From positions 186,001 through 250,000 of the forward strand of contig NZ_VWSG01000005.1 of the NCBI RefSeq assembly GCF_008629655.1: a DNA stretch of 64,000 nt, read 5' to 3'. A model generated the notes under the pieces. That model was not told where the DNA came from and did not search any database. It was given only the letters and a program-made list of their open reading frames with translations. Both the position numbers and the translations under genes were made by a program. This DNA is from Paenimyroides baculatum. GTDB taxonomy: Bacteria; Bacteroidota; Bacteroidia; Flavobacteriales; Flavobacteriaceae. This document shows positions 19,296 to 27,809 of this stretch, one piece after another; within the stretch, counting starts at the first letter, position 1; each line of letters opens with the position of its first letter.

Positions 19296-22200
19296 ATGAA
19301 AGAGAAAATCAACCTTTTTCAACGTCAAATTAGTTGGCTTCTGCCCAAAGCTTTCTTAATTTTGATGTTACTTGCGTTTAATGAAACGCATTCACAGCCC
19401 CCCTGTACAGCAATTGCAACAAATTTCAGTGAAAATTTTGACACAACACCTACTGGTGGCACAACCAACCCTTCTGTACCAACTTGTTGGAGCTACATTG
19501 ACAATATGTCTACAACAGGTTACGGATACACTGCTACTTCCGCAACAACCGTAACATCATCTCCAAATTTTTTCAGGTTTTACAGAATGTGCTCTACAGC
19601 AAATGTAAACGAAGATTTAACACTTGTATCACCCGAAACAGTTAATCTTGGTAATGGAACAAAACAATTACGCTTTTACGCCACAGGAAATTCGGCAACT
19701 GTAACAAGTATTTTAGAAGTTGTAAGCTTAAACGGAAATACATCGGCTGCAACTGCAACTGTTTTAGCCACTTTTAATATTACAGGAACATCTTATAATG
19801 AATATATTGTTCCGTTACCTGCAACAACAGACGATTATTTTGGTTTTAGAGTACCTCACAACGGATCTGCTACAACAAACTATCCCTACGCTTTTATTGA
19901 TGATGTTTTTTATGAGGATTTAGAAACTTGTTTTTTTCCTACAAATGTTACTGTTTCTGCAATTACCCAAAATACAGCTACAATATCGTGGACTGCTTCG
20001 ATAGATCCAAATGTAACAACCTATGATTACGAAGTACGCTCAAGCGGTACTCCTGGTTCTGGAACAACCGGCTTAGCAGCGTCTGGTAACACCACTGGGG
20101 TTACAGCAAACATTACAGGCTTATCTCCGTCTGCAAATTATACAGTTTATGTACGCAGTGTTTGCGGGTCTGCTTCAACAGGCAGGTGGAATCCTGTTTC
20201 CGTTTCATTTTTTACCTTGTGCGGTGTGGTTACAGGTAATTTTTATGAAGGATTTGATACCACTGCAACCGGAACTACATCAAACAACAATTTCCCAAAT
20301 TGCTGGAGTTACGTTGATGATGTAACTACCACAGGTTACGGTTATGTAAATGCAGCAAACGCACAATCGGGCAGTAATTCGTATCGTTTATATAAAACCA
20401 ATACTACAGCAAATCAAGGACAGAATTTAATTTTAATTTCGCCCGAAACATCAAATTTAGGCAGCGGTACCAAACAATTGCGTTTTTCTGTTCGTGCCGG
20501 CACAGCTACGAATGTGAACAATTTAGAGATAGTAACTGCAAACGGCGACGATGCAAACGCTACATTTACCGTGATACGAACCATAAATGTTGACTATGTA
20601 ACTTATCAAGAATATATTATTCCGTTACCTGCGACTACCGACGATTACTTTGGTTTTAGATTGGCGCATAACGGAACAACAACGCTATCTACCATTCATC
20701 TAGATGATATTTATTACGAAGATTTGTCAGACTGTTTTTTCCCTACTGCTTTAACGGTAGGTAATATAACACAGACAGGTGCCGATTTGTCTTGGACAAC
20801 ATCTGTTTCAACAAGCGTAACCAGTTATGAATACGAAGTTCGATCTTCTGGCGCACCAGGATCAGGAACTGTTGGATTAGATGCTACGGGTATAGTTACG
20901 GGTACTTCAACAACAGTAACCGGCTTATCACCTTCGCTAGAATATACAGTCTACATTCGCAGTATTTGTGGAACTACAGAAGGAATTTGGAATCCCGTTT
21001 CGCAGACTTTTAATACCTTATGTGGAGTAGTTACCGGAAATTTATATGAAAATTTCGATACAACAGCTGCAGGATCAACATCTAATGCTACGTATCCTAA
21101 TTGTTGGAGTTATATAGATGATGTTACTTCAACAGGATACGGATATGTTTTGAATAGCACTACTTATGCACAATCACCAACCCAATCGTTCAGATTGTAC
21201 AGAACAAATTCTACTACAAATGCCGCAGAAGATCTTGTTTTAATTTCGCCTGAAACAGATAATCTTGGAAACGGCACTAAACAGTTACGTTTTTCGGTTA
21301 GATCTTACTTAACAAGCTACACAAACAAATTAGAAATAATATCGATATCGGATAATACCACAACTTTAAATGCAACAGTATTAGCAACGATATATAAAGA
21401 CGACACTTCTTACCAAGAATACATTGTTCCGTTACCTGCAACAACCGATGATTATTTTGCTTTTAGAATGGCATACAACGGTGTTACCGCTGCATCATCG
21501 GTAGTAATAGACGATGTTTACTACGAAGATTTATCGCCTTGTATTTTCCCAATGAACATAAAAACAAGCGCTATTACCGGAAACACAGCAACCATATCGT
21601 GGGATGCTTCTTTAGCAACAGGTGTAACCGGTTACGAATACGAAATACGTACTTCTGGCGATGCCGGTTCCGGAGCTGTAGGTTTAAAAACAAGCGGTAC
21701 CGTTACAGGAACATCTGTAAATATTATTGGTCTAGATCCTGCTACACAATATTTTGTTTATGTTCGAAGTATTTGTGGATCAACCAATGGCATCTGGACA
21801 ACATTTCCTGTTAACTTTTACACTTTATGCGGAATAGTTACCGGAAATTTCTATGAAGGTTTTGATACTACCGAAACAGGCACTACAACAAACAATAATT
21901 TCCCTTATTGTTGGAGTTATGTTGACGAAGTAGTTTCAACAGGATATGGCTATGTAAATGCTGTAAATGCACAATCACCAAGCAATTCTTACAGAATGTA
22001 TCGTACCAATACCGTTGCTAATCAAGGTCAGAACTTAAGGTTAATTTCACCTGAAACAGATAATTTAGGAAACGGTAATTGGGTAAAACAAGTACGTTTT
22101 TCGGTAAGAGGAACTAGTACTTCTCCTCAAATCTTAGAGGTATTCACGGCGAATGGCACTACATCGGCAGCTAATTTCACTGTATTAGATACTATTATTA

Positions 22201-25200
22201 TAAACAGTACAACTTATCAAGAATATACTGTGTATCTTCCACAAACAACAGATGATTTCTTTGGCTTTAACTTACCACATAACGGTACAACTATAGCAGG
22301 AACTGTTCATATTGATGATGTTTATTATGAAAACACCCCATCATGCAAACCTGTTTTATCTAAAGATATCATCTTAAATAACGTATCTAAAAATGGAGCA
22401 GCGATTAGTTGGATAGATAACATGAACCTTAGCAGTGTTTCTTATATGGTTGAAGTACGTGAAATTGGTAATCCGGGCGATCCTGGCGCATCATTCATTG
22501 GCACAACTGCTCCTGGTGTAACAACTATAAATGCTACAGCATTAAACCCTAATACCAAATACAGCGTGTATGTAAAAGTACTATGTTCTGCTACCGATGA
22601 AAGTATCTGGACTTATGGAGAAGATTTGCAAACATTATGTGACTATCCAGATTTTGTATCTTACACTACTTCGTTGGATCTATGTGGTTCTCAAAAAGCA
22701 GTTTTAGATGCAGTATTAACAGATCAAACAGCAGAAGCAGCTTGGTACGATACCGAAAATGACATCCTTCCATTATATATAGGTCAAAATTTTGTTTCAG
22801 ACAACGATGTAACTCAAGATAGGAGTTTTTGGTTAAGAAGCAGAAAGTTAGTAACAGATTCTGATGTACAAATTGGAGACGGAACATTAACTGCAAGTGG
22901 TAACCAAACTTTTCTTTATCATTTATGGGGAGGCTATAAACATCAATATATTTTTACTGCTGCAGAGTTAAGCGCAACAGGTTTAACAGCAGGACCTATT
23001 ACAGCTCTAAAATTTGATGTAGTAACTGTTGGAACACCTAACAGAAACGACTTCAGTATTTCATTAGGAACAACCACACAAACTGCAGCTACAACAACTC
23101 ATATTGATAATAACAATTTATCACAAGTTTATAGTAATGTTTCAGAAACTTTTGCTGTAGGTATTAAAACATTTACTTTCACAACTCCATACCTATGGGA
23201 CGGCGTAAGTAATATAGTAGTACAAATTGTTTGGAGTAACCAAAACACTGGCGGTGGTAGCACCGGTGGTAGTGGTGCCTTAAGGTATCATACAACAGAT
23301 ATAAACATGAATACCTACACTTGGGCTGACAATAGAACTGCTGCTGAATTTATAAGCACACTTACTGGGAACGTTAACGGCAGTGGAGGAACATCTACCA
23401 ATAGCGGTAGACCAAATACAGTATTTGTTGGAGTTGCCGGCTGTATTTCTCCAGCTATAGAAATTCCTATTACAGTGGCACCTAAACCGGCTTTTGAACT
23501 ATCTACAGATAAAGTTATTTCTTGTGATGGTGATATTTCGTCTCCTGTAACTATTACGACTAATCTTGGAGGATACGATACTTTTGTATGGACACCAAGT
23601 ACAGGAGTTAGTGGAGATGAAGTAAATGGCTGGACATTTAACACCAATCAAGAGCAGGAATATACTTTAACAGCAAGCCAATCAAACGGAATTTGCGAGC
23701 AGATAAAAACAGTTTTGGTTATTTCAGGCGTCAAACCAGAGCCAAACCCTAATTTAGCAACTGTTCATGATGTGTGTAAAAACACCGTTACCGAACTTAA
23801 TGTATTAGAAAGTTTACCCAATAGTGCTACAATTGGTAACTTAACAACAACTACAGCTCCAACGAGCGAAGTATCGGCTTTTGTACAAAGTTCAGCGTAT
23901 TCTAAGCAGCAATACATTTACAGGGCCGCTGAATTACAAACACAAGGCTTAACAACAGCTGGATATATTACAGAGTTGGCTTTTGAAACGATAAATTCAG
24001 GATCAAGCATGACCAATGACAATTATGCTGTCAAAATGATGTTAAGCCCAAACACAACTTTTCCTGACAATAATTTTGTTGACGGAAACTTCCATACGGT
24101 ATATTCAGCTACTACACATACACATACTTTTCAGGGCGCACAAAACATTGTGTTAGATCATCCTTTTTATTGGGACGGTCAATCGAATATCATTGTACAG
24201 ATTACGCAACAAGGTACAGGTGGCGGTAACAATGCAGAATCGTACTTTACTTCGGCAACAGGTAATGTAGGTATTTATAATTCAGGCGCTACTGATGCAG
24301 ATCCTGTAAGCGGAACTACAACTACCAATCGCCTTGATTTAAAATTTAGTTTTGAACAGTCAACCGCTACATGGTCGCCAGTATCAAACTTGTACTTAGA
24401 TGCAGCTACAACAATTCCATACACCAGCGGAACAAATGCTTTAACGGTTTATAGCATATCAAGCTTAGGTGGAACAAATGTTTATACGGCATTACTTACG
24501 GCTCCGAGTGGTTGTTCAACAAGTGTAGATTATACTATTAATGTTGCAGATGTTGGAACACCAGTTGTTCAAGGTCAAACATTTTGTGAGGCGACACCTG
24601 TAACCAATGTAGTTGTAACGGGACATCAAGGAGCAACATTAGTTTTTTATAATGATGCTACAGCAACTACCCCAATCACGACTATTTCACAGACAGGTAC
24701 TTATTACGTAGAAGCAGTTTTAGGGTCATGTAAATCGGCACGTATTCCGTTTACAGCCACCATTACACCATTAGGCTTACCTACAGCAACATTTACTCAG
24801 GTAATTTGTGGTACAGGTACAATTGCTGATTTAACAGCAACAGGTATAAACGGATCGCAAATAAACTGGTATGATTCTGCGACTTCTACAACTGTTCTGC
24901 CAAGTACGCAACCTTTAGTGGATAATACTACCTATTATGCAGCACAACAATTAGGAAATTGCGAATCGGGAAGAATCGCTATATTGGTAAGTATCAACAC
25001 AACAGCACTTCCAACATTAACACCGCAAACAATTACCGTATGCGGAGATTTAACTTATGGAAGTGTCGATCTAAATCAAATAAGTGGTTCAGATCTGTTA
25101 TGGTATCCATCAGCAACATCGCAAACACCAATACCAAATACCGATGCTATTGTCAGCGGAACTTACTATGTTTCACAGAAATTAAACAATTGTGAATCGG

Positions 25201-26177
25201 GTCGTGCTCAAATAACCGTAACAAGCGCTCAAAGTAATGTTCCTGCTCCAACTGCGGGTGTTCAAAACATTTGTGGTAGTGGTACGGTAGCACAATTATC
25301 GGCAAACATTCTACCTAATGCTATCGCACTTTGGTACAGCGACGCTACATCAACCACACCATTACAACTTACAGATGTATTGGTAAACGGAACTTATTAT
25401 TTGGCTCAGCAAGAAGATAACTGTATATCACCAAAAATACCGGTTGCAGTAAGAGTAATAAGTACTGTAGCTCCAGCGGTGTCTCCATTCGTATTGTGTG
25501 AAGGTTCAACTGTGGCAGATTTAGATCTTCCCGTAACATCTGGTACATCGTACAAATGGTATATCAACAGCACATCGACTACCGAATTGCCATTAACAGA
25601 TATTTTAAACAGCGGATATTATTTTGTTGTTCGCGTTGAAAACGGTTGTGAATCTGGCAAAACACAAGTACAAGTTACCATTAACAGCAGACCCGAAGGT
25701 CCAGTAGGTGCATCGCCACAGACCTTTACAGATTATGCAGAAATAAGTAATCTGATTATGGATGAACCTAATGTGATCTGGTATATAACTTATGACGATG
25801 CAATAAACGGCATAAATCCGTTAAACCAAGATATGCCTTTGGTGGATGGAACAACCTATTATGCAGTAATTATCGGTGCAAACGGATGCCCGAGTTTACC
25901 AACACCGATTGAAACAATTATTGTTTTAGGTGTAAACGATTTTGATTTAAGCAAGTTGAAATATTACCCTAACCCAGTAAACGATTTGTTAACAATTACT
26001 TATACTGATGCAATTACAAATGTAGAAGTGTTTGATTTAAACGGACGTTTAGTAATAACCCGTAATTTTGACAATCAAACTGTTCAGTTAGATTTTAGCA
26101 ACTTAAGTTCTGGAACTTATATGCTGAATATTAAAACAAAAGAAAATAGTCAATTTGTGAAAATTGTAAGAAAATAA
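19296..26177 (+). CDS. Giant T9SS-secreted modular protein (cleaved-adhesin-like and Fn3 repeats)
   Basis: A 2293-residue surface protein. After a signal peptide (about residues 10-35) come four tandem modules of ~268 residues. Each joins a cleaved-adhesin/MAM-like beta domain ('FYEGFDTT...NCWSYVDD...LISPET.NLG.GTKQLRFSVR...YQEYIVPLPATTDDYFGFR...IDDVYYED') to a fibronectin type III domain ('TISWTAS...YEYEVRSSG...YTVYVRSICG'). Two copies of a beta domain (QYIFTAAELSATGL... and QYIYRAAELQTQGL...) separated by an Ig-like stretch follow, then several Ig-like repeats shared with the 11042-15850 protein. A type A T9SS sorting domain ends it (KYYPNPVNDLLTITY...FVKIVRK). Adhesion or substrate binding is inferred from the modules. 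Confidence 0.9.
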   Translation: MKEKINLFQRQISWLLPKAFLILMLLAFNETHSQPPCTAIATNFSENFDTTPTGGTTNPSVPTCWSYIDNMSTTGYGYTATSATTVTSSPNFFRFYRMCSTANVNEDLTLVSPETVNLGNGTKQLRFYATGNSATVTSILEVVSLNGNTSAATATVLATFNITGTSYNEYIVPLPATTDDYFGFRVPHNGSATTNYPYAFIDDVFYEDLETCFFPTNVTVSAITQNTATISWTASIDPNVTTYDYEVRSSGTPGSGTTGLAASGNTTGVTANITGLSPSANYTVYVRSVCGSASTGRWNPVSVSFFTLCGVVTGNFYEGFDTTATGTTSNNNFPNCWSYVDDVTTTGYGYVNAANAQSGSNSYRLYKTNTTANQGQNLILISPETSNLGSGTKQLRFSVRAGTATNVNNLEIVTANGDDANATFTVIRTINVDYVTYQEYIIPLPATTDDYFGFRLAHNGTTTLSTIHLDDIYYEDLSDCFFPTALTVGNITQTGADLSWTTSVSTSVTSYEYEVRSSGAPGSGTVGLDATGIVTGTSTTVTGLSPSLEYTVYIRSICGTTEGIWNPVSQTFNTLCGVVTGNLYENFDTTAAGSTSNATYPNCWSYIDDVTSTGYGYVLNSTTYAQSPTQSFRLYRTNSTTNAAEDLVLISPETDNLGNGTKQLRFSVRSYLTSYTNKLEIISISDNTTTLNATVLATIYKDDTSYQEYIVPLPATTDDYFAFRMAYNGVTAASSVVIDDVYYEDLSPCIFPMNIKTSAITGNTATISWDASLATGVTGYEYEIRTSGDAGSGAVGLKTSGTVTGTSVNIIGLDPATQYFVYVRSICGSTNGIWTTFPVNFYTLCGIVTGNFYEGFDTTETGTTTNNNFPYCWSYVDEVVSTGYGYVNAVNAQSPSNSYRMYRTNTVANQGQNLRLISPETDNLGNGNWVKQVRFSVRGTSTSPQILEVFTANGTTSAANFTVLDTIIINSTTYQEYTVYLPQTTDDFFGFNLPHNGTTIAGTVHIDDVYYENTPSCKPVLSKDIILNNVSKNGAAISWIDNMNLSSVSYMVEVREIGNPGDPGASFIGTTAPGVTTINATALNPNTKYSVYVKVLCSATDESIWTYGEDLQTLCDYPDFVSYTTSLDLCGSQKAVLDAVLTDQTAEAAWYDTENDILPLYIGQNFVSDNDVTQDRSFWLRSRKLVTDSDVQIGDGTLTASGNQTFLYHLWGGYKHQYIFTAAELSATGLTAGPITALKFDVVTVGTPNRNDFSISLGTTTQTAATTTHIDNNNLSQVYSNVSETFAVGIKTFTFTTPYLWDGVSNIVVQIVWSNQNTGGGSTGGSGALRYHTTDINMNTYTWADNRTAAEFISTLTGNVNGSGGTSTNSGRPNTVFVGVAGCISPAIEIPITVAPKPAFELSTDKVISCDGDISSPVTITTNLGGYDTFVWTPSTGVSGDEVNGWTFNTNQEQEYTLTASQSNGICEQIKTVLVISGVKPEPNPNLATVHDVCKNTVTELNVLESLPNSATIGNLTTTTAPTSEVSAFVQSSAYSKQQYIYRAAELQTQGLTTAGYITELAFETINSGSSMTNDNYAVKMMLSPNTTFPDNNFVDGNFHTVYSATTHTHTFQGAQNIVLDHPFYWDGQSNIIVQITQQGTGGGNNAESYFTSATGNVGIYNSGATDADPVSGTTTTNRLDLKFSFEQSTATWSPVSNLYLDAATTIPYTSGTNALTVYSISSLGGTNVYTALLTAPSGCSTSVDYTINVADVGTPVVQGQTFCEATPVTNVVVTGHQGATLVFYNDATATTPITTISQTGTYYVEAVLGSCKSARIPFTATITPLGLPTATFTQVICGTGTIADLTATGINGSQINWYDSATSTTVLPSTQPLVDNTTYYAAQQLGNCESGRIAILVSINTTALPTLTPQTITVCGDLTYGSVDLNQISGSDLLWYPSATSQTPIPNTDAIVSGTYYVSQKLNNCESGRAQITVTSAQSNVPAPTAGVQNICGSGTVAQLSANILPNAIALWYSDATSTTPLQLTDVLVNGTYYLAQQEDNCISPKIPVAVRVISTVAPAVSPFVLCEGSTVADLDLPVTSGTSYKWYINSTSTTELPLTDILNSGYYFVVRVENGCESGKTQVQVTINSRPEGPVGASPQTFTDYAEISNLIMDEPNVIWYITYDDAINGINPLNQDMPLVDGTTYYAVIIGANGCPSLPTPIETIIVLGVNDFDLSKLKYYPNPVNDLLTITYTDAITNVEVFDLNGRLVITRNFDNQTVQLDFSNLSSGTYMLNIKTKENSQFVKIVRK
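19419..22640 (+). repeat. Four tandem coding repeats of about 805 bp
   Basis: Inside the 2293-aa gene the motif pair 'FDTT...CWSY' plus Fn3 recurs, with later units opening near 20219, 21019 and 21826. The units differ clearly at DNA level, so the duplication is not recent. Confidence 0.85.
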
Positions 26178-26197
26178 TTTAAAATTCAGTCAAATAT

Positions 26198-26225
26198 ACA
26201 GCCGTTCTTTTGAACGGCTTTATAT
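26198..26225 (+). terminator. Terminator after the 2293-aa protein gene
   Basis: AGCCGTTC (26200-26207) pairs with GAACGGCT (26212-26219) across TTTT, followed by TTATATTTT. The T-run is interrupted. Confidence 0.7.
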
Positions 26226-26229
26226 TTTA

Positions 26230-26895
26230 ATTTAGTGCATTTCGTTTAGGAAGAGTTGAATTCATGAATTGGCAGCAAAGTACCACTTCATTTCGTACTA
26301 CAGTTTATTACCTACAACAGCAGGCGAAGTAATCATGATAACAAAAGTAAAATATAAACCATCGAATAAAAATCTTTTGTTTTTGATCTTGCTTCAGTTC
26401 AAAAATGGTTAAGCTATTCTTCTAAAGCTACCTGATCGAATATTATTCATTCGTTATCATTTTTTATAATTATTTATTCATAAAATTTTCTATTTCACTC
26501 TGCTCACCAATCATCTTAGGCTTTATTTATCAGCTCAACCTCATTTTTCTCACTAATGAAACCTTTATCCATTTTAGTAATTCATTCTATTCTCAATCAG
26601 AATATAATAAAGCTTAAAAATGGACTTTTCCGCATAGCCGAAAACAGCTTTAAGTTTGTGTTTTTTTTTACTTTTAATAATCATTATATTCTCTTTTACT
26701 TTAAATTATTTGACTTTTCAGAAGCTAATCTCAATCTACAGCTAGTAGATTCGATTCTTGTTGTTAATCTTACAGTTTTCAATCAAAAATAATATACTAT
26801 TACCATCATCTAAATCAAGGTAACTCCTGATATATTAGCAACGTTATATTTTAAACAACCACAAATTATTCGTATTCACAAATTAGAAAAATATT
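26230..26895. other. Decayed intergenic DNA with dispersed-repeat fragments
   Basis: No gene was recognised. Stretches near 26361-26405 (TCGAATAAAAATCTTTTG...) and 26590-26660 (GAATATAATAAAGC...GCATAGCCGAAAACAGCTTTAAG) resemble stretches at 43825-43870 and 44088-44165, so the same dispersed palindromic elements occur on both sides of the 27-43 kb block. A 78-codon frame at 26556-26792 is judged spurious. Confidence 0.5.
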
Positions 26896-27204
26896 ATGAT
26901 TAAAATACTACTCTTATTGATAGGATACCCCTATCAGTATGTTGATAGCTTTGTTTGGAAAAGTAATAAAATGTACCGATCATTAGTACTTAACAGAATA
27001 CTTAAACAGCAGAAAGAAATAGGTTTCAATAAAGAAGAACTGGAGAACAAATATGGACCGGCAAATAAAATATACAGTTCAGGTGCGTGTAGCTATGATG
27101 TACCCAAATTGTGACTACGTAAAAAGAAATGTGTACTTAACTTCTATTTTGACCTGGAAGATAAGGTTTTTTAAATCAGGCGAAAATACACCGTACTTTA
27201 TTAA
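26896..27204 (+). pseudogene. Inactivated paralogue of the 102-aa gene at 40249
   Basis: Aligned without gaps to the intact copy at 40249-40557, this reading frame has the same length (102 residues) and the same start (MIKILLLLIGYP). It carries two nonsense changes: TGA at codon 73 where the intact copy has TGG, and TAA at codon 93 where it has CAA. Sequence after both stops still matches (LRKKKCVLNFYFDLEDKVF, then IRRKY). The lack of indels points to fairly recent loss. It is followed by two degenerate copies of the candidate guide-RNA scaffold, as the intact gene is followed by the array. Confidence 0.85.
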
Positions 27205-27283
27205 TTCGATGATCTGCCGTTAACATGTCAACTTATGGATGACATGGAATACTACAATCCTTAAGAATAATCCGGTACAACTA

Positions 27284-27373
27284 CTAAAAAATGAAGTTTC
27301 CTCAGCATGCTTTTCACATTCAGTAAGTGTCAATGAACAACCTCGCCTTAAAGGTGTATAGGCACCCTAAAAA
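27284..27373 (-). ncRNA. Degenerate copy A of the candidate guide-RNA scaffold
   Basis: Read on the minus strand it keeps the first hairpin (AGGGTG-CCTATA-CACCTT, with one wobble pair) and a weak last hairpin (ATGT-GAAAA-GCAT). The variable segment GCTGAGGAAACTTCA and a T-run follow. The middle GTGAG/CTCAC pairing is damaged. No Cas12f-like gene lies next to it. Probably a remnant of a second locus; expression is unknown. Confidence 0.45.
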
Positions 27374-27430
27374 TATTTTTTCTAAACGTTTCACGATTCC
27401 CTAACGAACAGCTTTTACACCGTAAATTGA

Positions 27431-27520
27431 TAAAAATTCCCGATCTTTAAGTTGTATATGCTTACGCATTCAGTGAGTACAAACCACAACAGCACCTCAC
27501 GCGTGTCTAGACACCCACAA
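27431..27520 (-). ncRNA. Copy B of the candidate guide-RNA scaffold
   Basis: On the minus strand the first hairpin has changed sequence but still pairs (GTGTC-TA-GACAC). The GTGAG/CTCAC pairing is intact, and the last hairpin is ATGC-GTAA-GCAT with a GNRA loop. It is followed by the variable segment CAACTTAAAGATCGGGAA and a T-run. Changes that keep the pairing favour a functional RNA structure. Its variable segment resembles that of unit 1 at 40618-40708. Confidence 0.5.
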
Positions 27521-27705
27521 TATATTGTTTCTAAATAGTAATAGTTAAGCAATTATTGATTTAAGTCTGATACTGTACTTTAAAAAAAAACTGACAGGGT
27601 TTTAAAAGCACCTTTTAAATAATTTTGCTATATATCAAATGGTATAAGCTTACTACCTAACAAACAGCTTTTATATCTTTTAGTAAAAATATTTCCGAAC
27701 TTTTA
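27520..27705. repeat. Partial, diverged copy of the 249-bp array unit
   Basis: The stretch around 27627-27700 (GCTATATATCAAATGGTATAAGCTTACTACC...CTTTTATATCTTTTAGTAAAAATATTTCC) matches the spacer part of each unit in the array at 40639-41466, so the 27-kb locus once held a comparable array. Confidence 0.6.
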
Positions 27706-27712
27706 CAGTTGG

Positions 27713-27760
27713 TCTGTCTATCCACATCTTTTTTATCTGATGCTGTTAGTACGTGAATAT
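27713..27760 (-). pseudogene. N-terminal fragment of a DUF1737-like small protein
   Basis: The minus strand encodes IHVLTASDKKDVDRQTN, resembling the start of the frameshifted gene at 47866-48029 (HVLTASRVKDLENRP). No downstream continuation was found. Probably a gene remnant. Confidence 0.35.
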
Positions 27761-27809
27761 AGAATACTCTTGTTTTTATTTATTTAACTTCTATTCAATC
27801 TGTACGTCA

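Noticed and set aside
26556..26792. 78-codon open frame
   Set aside because: It overlaps a dispersed palindromic element also seen at 44088-44165, so the frame is incidental.
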